64,000 bases of DNA from Martinezella lusitana (GTDB taxonomy: Bacteria > Pseudomonadota > Alphaproteobacteria > Rhizobiales > Rhizobiaceae): the NCBI RefSeq assembly GCF_014207095.1, contig NZ_JACHBG010000003.1:62001-126000 (forward strand), in the 5' to 3' direction. Position numbers and translations under genes: made by a program. Shown piece after piece: positions 25,619 to 35,611 of this stretch. The notes beneath the pieces were generated by a model. It did not search any database. It saw only the letters and a program-made list of their open reading frames with translations, and had not been told where the DNA came from. How positions within the stretch are numbered: position 1 is the first letter of the stretch; each line of letters opens with the position of its first letter.

Positions 25619-26179
25619 ATGAAGATACTCGGCATTTCTGGCAGCCTGCGCAAAGGCTCATTCAACACGGCCCTGCTTAACGCTGCGGTCGAACTGGCAC
25701 CAAGCGGCGTCGAGCTGATCGCTCGGACCATTCATGGCGTGCCGCTCTATGACGCGGATCTCGAAGCTGCCGAGGGAATTCCGGAAAAGGTGCGTGAACT
25801 CAAGGAGCTAGCCATCGCCGCCGATGGAGTGATCCTGTTTACGCCCGAATACAACAATTCGCTCCCCGGCGTCTTCAAGAATGCCATCGACTGGATGAGC
25901 CGCCCCTCGAGCGACATCTCGCAGGTCTTCGGTGGCAAGCCGATCGCTGTGCTCGGCGCCTCGCCCGGCAATTTCGGCACGATCCTCAGCCAGAATGCCT
26001 GGTTGACGGTGCTGCGTACGCTCGGCGCCGAGGCATGGTTTGGCGGCCGGCTGATGGTGTCGCGAGCCGGCAGCGTCTTCGATGTCGACGGCGCCATCGT
26101 GGACGAGAAGGTGAAGCATAATCTCGCAGCTTTCGTCGAAGGCTTTGCCGCTTTCGTCGCGGATCAAAAGAAGCCGTGA
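25619..26179 (+). CDS. NAD(P)H-dependent FMN reductase (ChrR/azoreductase type)
   Basis: A 186-residue flavodoxin-like flavoprotein. ILGISGSLRKGSFNTALLNA is the FMN phosphate loop. TPEYNNSLPGVFKNAIDWMS is the family signature, and PIAVLGASPGNFGTILSQNA is in the C-terminal half. Such enzymes reduce free FMN, quinones, chromate or azo compounds. GGGGAAAG precedes the ATG. It lies 71 bp after mocF on the same strand and could belong to that operon or simply protect against quinone stress. The specific role is not determinable. Confidence 0.9.
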   Translation: MKILGISGSLRKGSFNTALLNAAVELAPSGVELIARTIHGVPLYDADLEAAEGIPEKVRELKELAIAADGVILFTPEYNNSLPGVFKNAIDWMSRPSSDISQVFGGKPIAVLGASPGNFGTILSQNAWLTVLRTLGAEAWFGGRLMVSRAGSVFDVDGAIVDEKVKHNLAAFVEGFAAFVADQKKP

Positions 26180-26253
26180 CCCGCAGGCCGTCGGAAGGCC
26201 GGAGAGCGAACGCAACGCTATGATTGACCCAGCGAATGGCCTAAGGTGAATGT

Positions 26254-26272
26254 GGCGCCGGTTCCCGGCGCC
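26254..26272. terminator. GC-rich hairpin after FMN reductase
   Basis: GGCGCCGG (26254-26261), loop TTC, CCGGCGCC (26265-26272). A compact 8-bp stem without a T-tract, 75 bp after the FMN reductase stop and 35 bp before the EamA gene. It could end the mocDEF-linked transcript. Confidence 0.45.
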
Positions 26273-26307
26273 TCCGGGGCTCCGCACATTTCCTTCCGTC
26301 GAAAACC

Positions 26308-27195
26308 ATGAAATCCAATAGTACCGGTTACGTCTTCACGCTGTTGGCCATCAGCATCTTCGCCATACAGGACGGCATATCCAAACACCTCGTCAGCGCC
26401 TATCCGCCGCTTCTGGTGGCGATGATCCGCTATTGGGCTTTCATGCTTTTCGCCATCGCAATGGCTTCGCGCGCACCCGGCGGCTTGCGGCGCAACGTCA
26501 GGACCCGGCACCCCGCCCTGCAGATTGCCCGAGGCCTATTGCTTGCCGCGCAGATCGTTGTCGCCATTTCGTCCTTCGTCATCGTCGGACTGGCCCATTC
26601 GCAAGCGATATTTTCATCCGGCCCGCTCATGGTGGCGCTATTGTCCATCCCGATCCTCGGCGAGAAAGTCGGCTGGCGGCGATGGCTGGCGATCTGTTTC
26701 GGCTTTGTCGGCGTGCTCTTTATTCTCAAGCCGGAGAGCGGCGTTTTCGACGCGCGCTTCCTGGTGCCGCTTTCCGGTGCGCTGCTGTTCTCGTTTTACG
26801 TCGTCCTCACCCGCTACGTCAGTCGTGAGGACAATGCCATGACCAGCTTTTTCTATACGGGCGTGGTCGGTGCCGTCGCCATGAGCTGCATAGGCCCATT
26901 CTTCTGGACGACGCTTGCCCCGCGTGATTGGATCTTCATGGGCATCCTCTGCCTGACCGGCGTATCGAGCCATTACTTCCTCATCCGCGCCTATGACACG
27001 CTTGACGCTGTGGTGATTCAGCCCCTGACCTATTTGCAGCTCGTCTTCTCCGCCATTATCGGCGTCACCATATTCGGGGAAAAACTAAGCGCGCCCATGG
27101 TTCTGGGCGCGCTGATCGTCGTTGCAGCCGGCATGTTCACGATCTGGCGTGAACATGCCTTGGCCAAGACCAAGATCAAGGCCGCGAAGTCCTAG
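26308..27195 (+). CDS. EamA/DMT-family membrane transporter
   Basis: A 295-residue drug/metabolite transporter with ten predicted helices and two EamA repeats. Repeat 1 includes YVFTLLAISIFAIQDGISK, GLLLAAQIVVAISSFVIVGL and SGPLMVALLSIPILGEKVGW. Repeat 2 includes VPLSGALLFSFYVVLTRYVS, SHYFLIRAYDTLDAVVIQPL and FSAIIGVTIFGEKLSAP. PILGEKV and TIFGEKL are the repeat signatures. Family members export amino acids, nucleotides or other metabolites, or carry S-adenosylmethionine; the substrate is unknown here. Convergent with exoP, with only 5 bp between the genes. Confidence 0.88.
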   Translation: MKSNSTGYVFTLLAISIFAIQDGISKHLVSAYPPLLVAMIRYWAFMLFAIAMASRAPGGLRRNVRTRHPALQIARGLLLAAQIVVAISSFVIVGLAHSQAIFSSGPLMVALLSIPILGEKVGWRRWLAICFGFVGVLFILKPESGVFDARFLVPLSGALLFSFYVVLTRYVSREDNAMTSFFYTGVVGAVAMSCIGPFFWTTLAPRDWIFMGILCLTGVSSHYFLIRAYDTLDAVVIQPLTYLQLVFSAIIGVTIFGEKLSAPMVLGALIVVAAGMFTIWREHALAKTKIKAAKS

Positions 27196-27200
27196 ACGCC

Positions 27201-29543
27201 TTACGCATCCACCTGAGCGCGCGGCTGCGCCTCCGTGTAATAGCTTACATATTTCTGGCGATAGCGTTCTGTTCCGCCGAAATCGCTGTAGCGCGGCAGT
27301 TCCGACATGTCGGTCTTGTTGAGGATGACGCCGAGAATGCGCGAACTGATCTGCGGCTCCTGTTCCAGAATGTCACGCACCAGATTGGTCGGCGTCGCAC
27401 CCCATTCGGTAACCAGCAGGAAGGCATCGACCTGCGGCGCAAAGGCTTTCGCGTCGATCACCGGACCGAGAGGTGCAAGGTCGACGACCACGTAGTCGAA
27501 CATCTTGCGTGCATTTTCCATCAGATGCTGCATGCCCTGCGAGGACAGAAGCTCGCTGGTGTGCAGCAATTGATCGCGGACGGCGACCGGCAGAATGGCG
27601 AGCTTGGTGCGCGGATCGACCTTTACGACATTCGTCCACGGCACTTCACCGAGCACGGCCTCGATCAAGCCTGCCTGCGGCGGCGACTTCAGCGTTCGGC
27701 TAAGACCCGGATTGCGCAAGTCGGCATCGATGAGCAGCGTGCGCTTGCCGCTGCTGGCAAGCAGGGCGGCAAAATTGGCGGCTGTCGTCGACTTGCCCTC
27801 GCCCGGCAGCGCCGAGACGACGCCGATGACGCGGTCGGCACGACCCTGCAACATCACGTCGCTGGCGAGCTTGGCATTTCTCAAAGTCTCGGCAAAAATC
27901 GAGCGCGGGGCTTCGACCGATATGCGCATGATACGCTCGAAGGCGACACCATTTTCCGGCTCTTCCGCCGTTGCCGGATCCGCTCCGACATTGGTCTTGC
28001 GTTTCTTTTTCGTGCTCTTGCCCTGCTGACCAAGCAGCGGCAGATAGCCCAGGAACTTCAATCCAAGTGCGGAGCGCACATCGGCTTCGACACGGAAGAA
28101 GCGATCCCGGAACTCCTGCAAGGCAGCCAATCCACAGCCGGCCATCAGGCCAATGATGACCGAAAGTGCCATGACAAGCGTCCTCTTCGGGCTCGACGGC
28201 GATGTCGGCACGCCGGCAACCGAGATGACGCGGGCCTTGGCAATCGGGAAGGAACGCTGCTGGGTCGCTTCTTCGAAACGGCCGAGATAGGATTCATAAA
28301 GCGTCTTCAGCGCCGTCGCCTTCTGGTTCAGCTCGTTCAGATGCACCAGCGACTTGTTGGCTTCGGAATTCTTGCCGACGACATTCTCAATACTTTCGCG
28401 CAGCGATGCCGAGCGCGACTGTGCCACGTCAAGCTCGTTCTTGTAGCTGGCGGTAAGCTGTTGAAGGACCTGATAGATCTGCCGGGTAATATCCTGCCGT
28501 TCAGCCTTGAGCGCGACGGCCTGCGGGTGCTGGGCTCCGAAATTCTGCGTGACATCCTGCTCGCGCTTTTCCACGGCAAGGTAACGCGTCTTCAGATCCT
28601 GCAGCACCGAGTTATCGGTTGTGTTAGACGAAATCGTCGCATTCTTGACAGCGTTGTCCGGGCCTTGGTCGATGATCGACTTATACTGGTTGTAACGCGC
28701 CGCAGCACTGGCGGTATCCGCCTGGGCGATGATCAGCTGCTTGTTTAAATCCGAAATCTGCTGCTCCGACATCAGCTCGCCGCCGGTCGATGTCAGCCCA
28801 TTCTCGGCCTTGTATTTCTCGACCTCGAGTGATGCTTCCTGGGCGCGCTGACGCAGATCGTTAAGGCGCTCCTGCAACCAGACGGAGGCACGCTCGGTCG
28901 CGTCGAAATTGGCATTCAACTGGTCGGTCAGATAGGCATCAGCATAGGCACGCGTGACTTTGGCAGCCAGCAGCTTGTTGGTCGAAGAGAAGGATACGGC
29001 CACGACCGAGCTTCGCGTGACGCGCTCGACCTTGAGATTGTCCTGCAGAACTGCGGCCACCTTCTGGCGCTGCGCTTCACGCTGCTCTTCCGGCGTCATC
29101 GGCGTGCGACCTGGCGTAAAGACACTGACGATCAAGCCGACGCCGGATTTGAGCAAGGCTGCCGGCGAAACCGGCGGATTGAGCAGCGTGTTGTCATCGG
29201 CGAGGCCAGCCTGGTCGACAACGCGGAGCGCCATTTCGTTCGACTTGAGGATCTCGACCGCGCTGGCGATTTCCATATCCGCCTGCTGGCCGCTGGCGGC
29301 GGGTCGTTGGTCTTCCGCATATTTCGTCATCGTTTCATCGAGCAATATCTGCGTCTGCGACGTGTAGCTCGATGTGGCGGTGAGCAAATAGGCCACCGCC
29401 AGAATGACGAATGCGGCCATAGCAAGGAGGATCGTGCGGATGCGACGTGTCACGACCGCCATCAGCTTATCGAGGTCTATGAAGCTATCCTGCGGCTCTC
29501 CTTGCGAAGGAGTGCTGTGGAAAGTGAAATTCTTCTGATGCAT
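27201..29543 (-). CDS. exoP: Polysaccharide co-polymerase / BY-type tyrosine kinase ExoP
   Basis: Inner-membrane protein controlling succinoglycan chain length and export. 780 residues from ATG 29543, which follows AAGGTGG; upstream in-frame ATGs at 29585 and 29615 are less supported. The Wzz-type N-terminus has a membrane helix at about 37-56 (TILLAMAAFVILAVAYLL) and a long coiled-coil periplasmic part. A second helix is MALSVIIGLMAGCGLAAL. The cytoplasmic kinase has Walker A LPGEGKST near 581, Walker A' LLIDADLRNP near 605, Walker B YVVVDLAP near 685, and a C-terminal tyrosine cluster at about 752-769 that is the autophosphorylation target. Last gene of the minus-strand exo operon, 83 bp after exoN. 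Confidence 0.93.
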   Translation of the reverse strand: MHQKNFTFHSTPSQGEPQDSFIDLDKLMAVVTRRIRTILLAMAAFVILAVAYLLTATSSYTSQTQILLDETMTKYAEDQRPAASGQQADMEIASAVEILKSNEMALRVVDQAGLADDNTLLNPPVSPAALLKSGVGLIVSVFTPGRTPMTPEEQREAQRQKVAAVLQDNLKVERVTRSSVVAVSFSSTNKLLAAKVTRAYADAYLTDQLNANFDATERASVWLQERLNDLRQRAQEASLEVEKYKAENGLTSTGGELMSEQQISDLNKQLIIAQADTASAAARYNQYKSIIDQGPDNAVKNATISSNTTDNSVLQDLKTRYLAVEKREQDVTQNFGAQHPQAVALKAERQDITRQIYQVLQQLTASYKNELDVAQSRSASLRESIENVVGKNSEANKSLVHLNELNQKATALKTLYESYLGRFEEATQQRSFPIAKARVISVAGVPTSPSSPKRTLVMALSVIIGLMAGCGLAALQEFRDRFFRVEADVRSALGLKFLGYLPLLGQQGKSTKKKRKTNVGADPATAEEPENGVAFERIMRISVEAPRSIFAETLRNAKLASDVMLQGRADRVIGVVSALPGEGKSTTAANFAALLASSGKRTLLIDADLRNPGLSRTLKSPPQAGLIEAVLGEVPWTNVVKVDPRTKLAILPVAVRDQLLHTSELLSSQGMQHLMENARKMFDYVVVDLAPLGPVIDAKAFAPQVDAFLLVTEWGATPTNLVRDILEQEPQISSRILGVILNKTDMSELPRYSDFGGTERYRQKYVSYYTEAQPRAQVDA

Positions 29544-29626
29544 GGCGACCACCTTGTCGAAGAAGCCTGAATGAACAATAGCCATGGCCTGCAGCCTCTC
29601 GGCCGCAGGCCACAATGTGAACAGGC

Positions 29627-30532
29627 TTAAGCGGCGGTCATCTGCGCTTCGTGCGAGACGACCAGGTTGCGGATCGAGTCATAGACCAAGCCGCCAATAT
29701 CGGAGCGAGCGAGCGCAAAAGCGACGTTCGCTTCGATGAAGCCGTGCTTGGATCCGCAGTCGAATGTGCGTCCGTTATAGACTTGGGCATGGAAGGACTG
29801 CGTCTCGGAAAGGCGCAGCATCCCGTCGGTCAGCTGGATCTCGTTGCCGGCGCCGCGCTCCTGGCGGGCCAGAATATCGAAGATCTCAGGCTGAAGAATA
29901 TAACGGCCATTGAGGTAAAAGTTTGAAGGCGCCTCAGACGGATGCGGCTTTTCGACCATCTTGGTGACAGCAAAGCCATGGCGAACAGCCGCGCCCTTGC
30001 CGATAATGCCGTATTTCGACGTCTCCTCCGGAGCACATTCCTCGACCGCAACGATATTGCCGCCAGTCTCGTTATAAAGGTCCATGAGGCCGGCCATGCA
30101 GCCGCGCATACCATAGCAGAGCATGTCGGGCAAAAGCAGCGCAAAGGGCTCGTTGCCGATCAGATCTCGGGCACACCAGACCGCGTGGCCGAGGCCGAGC
30201 GGCGCCTGCTGGCGCGTGAAGCTGACGGCACCCGGCCGCGGCAGAAGACGTTCCAGCTCACTGACCTGATGGCTCTTGCCGGCCTTCTGCAGCGATGAAA
30301 TCAGCTCCGGCGTATCGTCGAAATGATCTTCGATCGCCGACTTGTTGCGACTGGTGACGAAGACAATGTGCTCGATGCCGGCCTCGATGGCTTCATCGAC
30401 GGCATACTGCACGACCGGACGATCGACGATCGTCAGCATTTCCTTTGGCATTGCCTTTGTCGCGGGCAGGAAACGGGTTCCGTTGCCGGCAACCGGAATG
30501 ACTGCTTTTCTCACGCGGTGCTTGGGGTCCAT
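29627..30532 (-). CDS. exoN: UTP-glucose-1-phosphate uridylyltransferase
   Basis: Makes UDP-glucose, the glucosyl donor for succinoglycan. 301 residues. Nucleotidyltransferase motif [20 protein letters not shown], then [50 protein letters not shown], and [26 protein letters not shown] before ATG 30532 lies inside the end of exoO. The gene order exoO-exoN-exoP matches Sinorhizobium meliloti, which favours exoN over a general galU name. Whether the genome has another galU cannot be seen. Confidence 0.93.
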   Translation of the reverse strand: MDPKHRVRKAVIPVAGNGTRFLPATKAMPKEMLTIVDRPVVQYAVDEAIEAGIEHIVFVTSRNKSAIEDHFDDTPELISSLQKAGKSHQVSELERLLPRPGAVSFTRQQAPLGLGHAVWCARDLIGNEPFALLLPDMLCYGMRGCMAGLMDLYNETGGNIVAVEECAPEETSKYGIIGKGAAVRHGFAVTKMVEKPHPSEAPSNFYLNGRYILQPEIFDILARQERGAGNEIQLTDGMLRLSETQSFHAQVYNGRTFDCGSKHGFIEANVAFALARSDIGGLVYDSIRNLVVSHEAQMTAA

Positions 30533-30536
30533 GGCT

Positions 30537-31562
30537 CTATCCTTTGTTAGAGTGAGGGCCTGCGCCCATTTCGGGCAGGGGCGAGGAGAGTTGAGGGGTT
30601 GATGTCGGCTGGCGGCCGCTCCGAAGAGACGCGGCCAGACGGCGAAAACGGGCGGCAACCGGCATGCTCAGATGTCGGACTGCGCGTGGGTTGAGGCAGG
30701 CGATCTTGAGGATCGCGGGAAGCTCGCGCTCCTTGATGCTGTCGACCAGCATCAGGAACGCCTTGACTTCCTTCAGATTGCGTGTTCGTCGCCTTTGAGC
30801 GGCGAGAGCTGCGGCCCCGAAGGGGTGTTCGGCAAAGAACCGTGCGTCGGCGGCGAGCATCGCATCGACATGCTCCTTCTTCAGGACACGCGAGATCGAT
30901 CCGTCGCGAATGTAATAGAGGTAGCCGACTGTCGGCTCGACGACACAGACACCGCCGCGGGCAAGTGCGGAAGCAAGAAAGGTATAGTCCTCGCCGATCC
31001 TCAACGTCTCGTCAAAGCGCAGACGATGCTGTTCCAGGAACGCGCGCTGGAACACCGGCTTCATGTAACCGAAATTGTGCTCGGACGCGAAAATCATGTT
31101 CGAGGCAATGAATTTCGCCAGCGTCAGCAACGGCAGGCGGGACAGCATCGCCTCAGGGAACATCGGCAATGTCGTGCCGACATCCTCGCGGATGACATCA
31201 AGATTATCGACCGCGATCTGCGCGTCTGCCTTCTCTGCTCTGGCGATCAGCCGCGCCATGCGATCCGGACGAAGGGCATCGTCGGAATCGAGCACCGCCA
31301 CCCAGCGCCCGCGAGCAGCATCAAGACCTGCGTTGCGGGCGGCTCCCGGGCCGCCATTGCGGGGCATGGCGACGAGACGGACACGCGGATCGGGATGGTT
31401 ACTGACAATCTCACGCGTGCTGTCGGTCGAGCAGTCGTCAACGACGACGACCTCCATGCTGACAGCGCCCTGGGCAAGTGCGCTATCGATGGCGCGTTCA
31501 AGCGTTTCCTCCGCATTGTAGGCTGCAATGACGAAGCTGACATCGGGGATGAAATCCGTCAT
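30537..31562 (-). CDS. exoO: Succinoglycan glycosyltransferase ExoO
   Basis: Family-2 glucosyltransferase that adds one of the later glucose residues to the lipid-linked octasaccharide. The 341-residue protein has [56 protein letters not shown] and the metal-binding [29 protein letters not shown] is typical of ExoO. The ATG overlaps the exoM stop by 4 bp. The long open frame to 31748 is upstream extension without similarity. Assignment rests on its position between exoM and exoN. Confidence 0.9.
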   Translation of the reverse strand: MTDFIPDVSFVIAAYNAEETLERAIDSALAQGAVSMEVVVVDDCSTDSTREIVSNHPDPRVRLVAMPRNGGPGAARNAGLDAARGRWVAVLDSDDALRPDRMARLIARAEKADAQIAVDNLDVIREDVGTTLPMFPEAMLSRLPLLTLAKFIASNMIFASEHNFGYMKPVFQRAFLEQHRLRFDETLRIGEDYTFLASALARGGVCVVEPTVGYLYYIRDGSISRVLKKEHVDAMLAADARFFAEHPFGAAALAAQRRRTRNLKEVKAFLMLVDSIKERELPAILKIACLNPRAVRHLSMPVAARFRRLAASLRSGRQPTSTPQLSSPLPEMGAGPHSNKG

Positions 31563-32497
31563 TGCGGTGCCTTCTCCAGATTTCCGTATTGTTCGATCTC
31601 GCGAACTCCAAAAAGGCCGCTGACGACACCGGCATGCATGATCCCGCGCAAGCCGTAGCGATGCCGCTTGACGGGAGATACGGCGAGCAGCGCTGCGGCA
31701 CCGAAGCAATAGGCGGCCTTGGTGCCGGCAAGCGCGATCGCTCGCCAATGCCGACCGCTCGCCCTGCCCTCCAGCAACATCCGTCCGTGGGTCTGCCCCA
31801 TGCGAAAACGGCGCTTGGCAAGCCAGGCAACCGTGGCGCGCTTGCTGGGAACTGGTTCTTGCACCAGCGCGTCCTCGGCATAGGCGATCCTGCCGCCAGC
31901 CTGGTGCATATGGGAAAAGAACTCGGTATCTTCGCCGCCCGTGCGCCCAAGCGCGATGTTGAAGCGACGGCCAACGAGCGAGGGTGCGCTGCGGCGCAGC
32001 AGGACATTGCAGGTATAGCCCGTGCGGATTTCGCCTGCGACCCAGACCGGCAATGTAGAGTGGAAGTCGCCATTGCGCATCCAGGTTGGCGCGCTATTCG
32101 CGTAAATCGCCTGCACTGGCCCGAGAATAGCATCAGCACCGGTCGTATCGGCCATCACCAGCAATTCCGACAGCCAATCTTCCGACGCCGTCTCATCATC
32201 GTCTATGAAGGCGACAAAATCGCCATTTGCGTGATCGAGGCATGCATTGCGGGCGATCGAGATGTTCGATGCCGGGCAATGCACGTAGGCGATCTCGAAA
32301 GGAACCGCCGAGCGGATCGCATCGACACGATCGCGCGCGCTCGGCGTCACGTCATTATCGGCCACGACAATGCGTACCAGCGCGCCGGCTGGAATGCTCA
32401 AAGCGGCAAGCGACAGCAATGTCTGATCCAGCTCTGCGCGGCGATAGGTGCAGACGGCGATGTCAATTCTTATCGGGCGACGGAGAGCTTGTGTCAT
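31559..32497 (-). CDS. exoM: Succinoglycan glycosyltransferase ExoM
   Basis: Family-2 glycosyltransferase of 312 residues: IDIAVCTYRRAELDQTLLSL, IVVADNDVTPSARDRV, PASNISIARNACLDHANGDF, AFIDDDETASEDWLSEL, and RTGGEDTEFFSHMHQAGG, a pattern typical of ExoM. In S. meliloti ExoM adds the fourth sugar (glucose) to the lipid-linked intermediate. Starts within the exoA stop and ends within the exoO start (ATGA overlaps on both sides), so the three enzymes are translationally coupled. Confidence 0.92.
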   Translation of the reverse strand: MTQALRRPIRIDIAVCTYRRAELDQTLLSLAALSIPAGALVRIVVADNDVTPSARDRVDAIRSAVPFEIAYVHCPASNISIARNACLDHANGDFVAFIDDDETASEDWLSELLVMADTTGADAILGPVQAIYANSAPTWMRNGDFHSTLPVWVAGEIRTGYTCNVLLRRSAPSLVGRRFNIALGRTGGEDTEFFSHMHQAGGRIAYAEDALVQEPVPSKRATVAWLAKRRFRMGQTHGRMLLEGRASGRHWRAIALAGTKAAYCFGAAALLAVSPVKRHRYGLRGIMHAGVVSGLFGVREIEQYGNLEKAPQ

Positions 32498-33492
32498 GAC
32501 GCGACCCTGCGGTTGCGAAAGCTCAGCACTTCCATCCAGAAACCCATCGACCAGGCGAAATGCATGACCATGGCGGAGATAGCGGCCAGTGGCCCATAAG
32601 GATTCTTCTGGCCGACTGCGATCCAGAAACCATAGGCGATGCAGGCGACGGCCCAGAGGCTCACCGGAATGACGGCGATCCAGTTAAGGATCGCCAGGAA
32701 AGCGCCGATGAAGATCGGCACCACGGCAAGTGGCAACATCTGGCGCAAGCTCGGCATACTGCGATGCTTGAGGATATTGCGGGCTCGGCCGCGGCCGTAG
32801 CCGAGGTATTGTTTGAAGAGCGTCGAGATGCTCGCCCGCGGATAGTAGGTCATCGCCGTCTTGTCGGTGAGCCAAATCCGATAGCCAGCCTTGTGAAGCC
32901 GGTAGTCGAGCTCGGCATCCTCGTTATGGCTGAAGGTTTCGTCATATCCGCCGACGGCGCGGAAGGCCGCAACACGCATCAATGCATGATGCCCATGCTC
33001 AGCCCAATGCCCCTTCGCTCCCTCTCGATGCTTCGAGCCGCCATTGCCGAGCTTGGAGTTCTGCGCGACTGCCGTTGCCTTCTGAAAGGCGCTGAAGCCC
33101 ATGGTGCGCATGGCGACAACCACGGAATCCGCCCCGGTAGCGCCGGCTTCCCGCACCAGCGTCTGGCAATAGTCGTCCGGATAGTCGCCATGGGCATCGA
33201 TGCGGATGAAATATTCGTAACCGTCGCCGAAGGTCTCGATCGCGAGATTGATCGCGGCACTTTGCAGCCGCTTCGGATTGTCGATCAGCAGCACGCGCGG
33301 ATCACGCGCGGCGATTTCCCTGACGATATCGCGCGTCCGGTCGCTGCTGCCGCCATCGGCAACCACGATGCGGGCATCGAGCTCATCCAGAGCCTGCTTA
33401 AGCTTGCCGATCAGCGGCTCTATGTGCCGTTCCTCGTTGAGGCAAGGAATGACGATCACACAATGCATGTCCCTTGAATTTTCAGTCGTCAT
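32494..33492 (-). CDS. exoA: Succinoglycan glycosyltransferase ExoA
   Basis: Membrane-associated family-2 glycosyltransferase of 332 residues: CVIVIPCLNEERHIEPLIGK, RIVVADGGSSDRTRDIVREI, FIRIDAHGDYPDDYCQTLVR, YDETFSHNEDAELDYRLHKA, and the RxxxYGxGR-like QYLGYGRGRARNILKHRSMP. C-terminal hydrophobic helices (VVPIFIGAFLAILNWIAVIP) anchor it. In S. meliloti ExoA adds the beta-1,3-linked glucose after the first galactose. Overlaps exoL and exoM by 4 bp each. Confidence 0.93.
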   Translation of the reverse strand: MTTENSRDMHCVIVIPCLNEERHIEPLIGKLKQALDELDARIVVADGGSSDRTRDIVREIAARDPRVLLIDNPKRLQSAAINLAIETFGDGYEYFIRIDAHGDYPDDYCQTLVREAGATGADSVVVAMRTMGFSAFQKATAVAQNSKLGNGGSKHREGAKGHWAEHGHHALMRVAAFRAVGGYDETFSHNEDAELDYRLHKAGYRIWLTDKTAMTYYPRASISTLFKQYLGYGRGRARNILKHRSMPSLRQMLPLAVVPIFIGAFLAILNWIAVIPVSLWAVACIAYGFWIAVGQKNPYGPLAAISAMVMHFAWSMGFWMEVLSFRNRRVAS

Positions 33493-34697
33493 TGCAATCC
33501 ACCTCTATTGCGATGCAGTTGCGGGAGGGCCTTTACGTCTATGCTCTGCTCATTGCTGCGCGTCAGGGCGGCCAGCCTGTGGACCAGCCCATGACAGTCG
33601 GCCCGATCAATCATCCATTGCTTGCGATCCTGCGCCGCAACGGCGTTGAAGGCGGCGAGATAGTGCTGCTCGTCCATTGCACCCAAAAGCGCAACGAGGT
33701 GATCCGCATCCGGCTTTTCGAGCGCGAGCCCGATTCTTCGAGTGGTCAGAAACCGGGCGGTTTCCGTGCCATCAACAGCAATCGGTACGGCGCCATAGAG
33801 CCCGCCCTCATAGAGACGGTTCGGCAGCAGCCAGCTCGAATTTAGTCCTTCTTCGAAGAAATCGATCGCCCAGGAGAACTGGACATCATTGTAGATCGTC
33901 GAAAGATCCTCTGGATTCCTGTAGGCGCCAGCGAAATTCATGAAGGGCGCGTCGCGCACAAAACCATCGAAATCGGCAAATTCCGAGCGAGCCGGCCGGC
34001 CCCGCAGAACGATTTCGAAACGTCCGTCCATCCGCCGCGAAAATTCATCGAGCAAAGCCAGGGACTTGCGGCAGCGCAACGCGCCGAACCAGCCGATCTT
34101 CCATGGTTTGCCACCTGCTGGTGGTCGCGCCATGGGCGCGACTTCCCGCGCGGCAGTCTCAATCGAGAGAACCTTGTTCTCGAGCAACATGAACGGCAAT
34201 TTCAGGCCGGAACGAGGACGGAAATAGCGCTCCACGAAGGCTGGCGAACTGGTGATGAGCAGGGCTGCGCCTGCGCCGAAATGGCGCTCGGCACCACGAA
34301 GCGCGCCGCCCAGCAAGTCGTCGCGCAGCAGCAACCGATGGATATCGAGGCACTCGTAGACGACAGGCATGTCGCCGCCAAAGATCGACTTGGCGCGATC
34401 GGCAAGCGCCAGCATTTCCAGATTGCGGCCGATAATGACATCGGGCCGGGCGACCGAACGCAAGGCGCTGCGCAGTTTCATCGCCGATTTGGCGATCGCG
34501 GTGATGCGCTGGCCAAACTGAGCATCTTTCGTCTTGCCAAGCTCGATCGGCTCAATGCCATGAATGGCGGCAAGCGCGTTGTCGTCGCGCCGGAAACCCG
34601 CCAGCGTTACCAGCGCCCCACCGGCCTGCAGCATCAGCACCCGCCTGCGCACGGCAGGATCGGCAAGATCGTGGACGAAATATAGAATATGCAGCAT
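33489..34697 (-). CDS. exoL: Succinoglycan glycosyltransferase ExoL
   Basis: A 402-residue glycosyltransferase beginning MLHILYFVHDLADPAVRRRV, the ExoL N-terminus, which fixes the start at 34697 although the frame is open to 34898. Further motifs: VLMLQAGGALVTLAGFRRDD, DVIIGRNLEMLALADRAKSI, WKIGWFGALRCRKSLALLDE, and LLPNRLYEGGLYGAVPIAVD, resembling GT-B family 4 ends. In S. meliloti ExoL adds the third sugar. It lies 106 bp downstream of exoK; ribosome-site evidence is weak (GGGAC). Confidence 0.9.
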   Translation of the reverse strand: MLHILYFVHDLADPAVRRRVLMLQAGGALVTLAGFRRDDNALAAIHGIEPIELGKTKDAQFGQRITAIAKSAMKLRSALRSVARPDVIIGRNLEMLALADRAKSIFGGDMPVVYECLDIHRLLLRDDLLGGALRGAERHFGAGAALLITSSPAFVERYFRPRSGLKLPFMLLENKVLSIETAAREVAPMARPPAGGKPWKIGWFGALRCRKSLALLDEFSRRMDGRFEIVLRGRPARSEFADFDGFVRDAPFMNFAGAYRNPEDLSTIYNDVQFSWAIDFFEEGLNSSWLLPNRLYEGGLYGAVPIAVDGTETARFLTTRRIGLALEKPDADHLVALLGAMDEQHYLAAFNAVAAQDRKQWMIDRADCHGLVHRLAALTRSNEQSIDVKALPQLHRNRGGLQ

Positions 34698-34803
34698 CAA
34701 AAGTCCCGTTTTCGCGACCGGCATGAACCGGGCGCATGGTGTGGTTGGTGTTGCATCATGGCATCGTAACCGGCCGCCCAGCCCCCGAGGCGGCCGATAT
34801 GGC

Positions 34804-35607
34804 TCAATCGAGCTTGCAGGTGATCGATTCCGGAAACAGGCACTTCTCTCCCGGAGCGGTGAAGGCGACACGCTTGATCTGCATGGTCGCCGGCTCACCG
34901 CTATAGGCGAATTTGCCCATCCAGCCGCTCAGCGTATCCGTGCCCCAAAGGCTGAAGAAGATCTTCTGGGCATTGGTCGGTATCTTCGAGGGATCGGTAA
35001 CTTCCTGAACGAGCTTGCCGTTCACGAAATAGCGCAGGCGATCCTTCTCCCAGACGAAGGCATAGTCATTGAAGCCCTGATCGGCACCGCCGGCGACCGG
35101 GGCCAGCTTCTCATTGCCGCCCTTGGCCGAGATATATTGGTTGACCTGCACCTGGCCGACATTTTTGCCCAGGACTTCGAAATCGATCTCGTCATGGGGT
35201 TTCTTGTCGGCAGGGCCGATATAGGTGAAGAAGGCGGAGTTCAGGCCCGAGCCGGTCGCGGTGCGATAGCGCGCCTCATAGGTGCCGTAACCATAGCGCT
35301 TCATCGTCTGGATCTCGCCACAGGCGTAATCGCGCTCACCCGTTTTCGCATGCACGAAGCCCAGTTCCAGCATCCCGTCCTTGATGCTCACCTGCTTTCG
35401 CGACCAGGTGCAATTCTGATGCGCTCCGTTGTTCCAGCCATCGGAGATATACCAACGGCTAGTATCCAGGCGCTGGAAATTGTCGACGAAGGATGCGCCT
35501 GTCGATTGAGCATCCTGTGCCAACCCCACCTGTGGCAGGGCGGAGGCGCTCATGAGAGCGATGGAGACAAGGCCAAATACTCGCATGTGGCTTTTAGACG
35601 TCGTCAT
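34804..35607 (-). CDS. exoK: Secreted succinoglycan endo-glycanase ExoK (GH16)
   Basis: Extracellular beta-1,3-1,4-glycanase that cleaves nascent succinoglycan and yields low-molecular-weight product. 267 residues with a signal peptide (about 1-30, MRVFGLVSIALMSASALP). The GH16 catalytic motif is DEIDFE, with nucleophile E140, D142 and acid/base E144. GYGTYEARYRTATGSGLNSA and WEKDRLRYFVNGKLVQEVTD are family signatures. AAAAGGTGAT precedes ATG 35607 and lies in the 3' end of exoH. No type-I secretion signal was identified. Four bases separate it from exoH. Confidence 0.94.
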   Translation of the reverse strand: MTTSKSHMRVFGLVSIALMSASALPQVGLAQDAQSTGASFVDNFQRLDTSRWYISDGWNNGAHQNCTWSRKQVSIKDGMLELGFVHAKTGERDYACGEIQTMKRYGYGTYEARYRTATGSGLNSAFFTYIGPADKKPHDEIDFEVLGKNVGQVQVNQYISAKGGNEKLAPVAGGADQGFNDYAFVWEKDRLRYFVNGKLVQEVTDPSKIPTNAQKIFFSLWGTDTLSGWMGKFAYSGEPATMQIKRVAFTAPGEKCLFPESITCKLD

Positions 35608-35611
35608 GGCA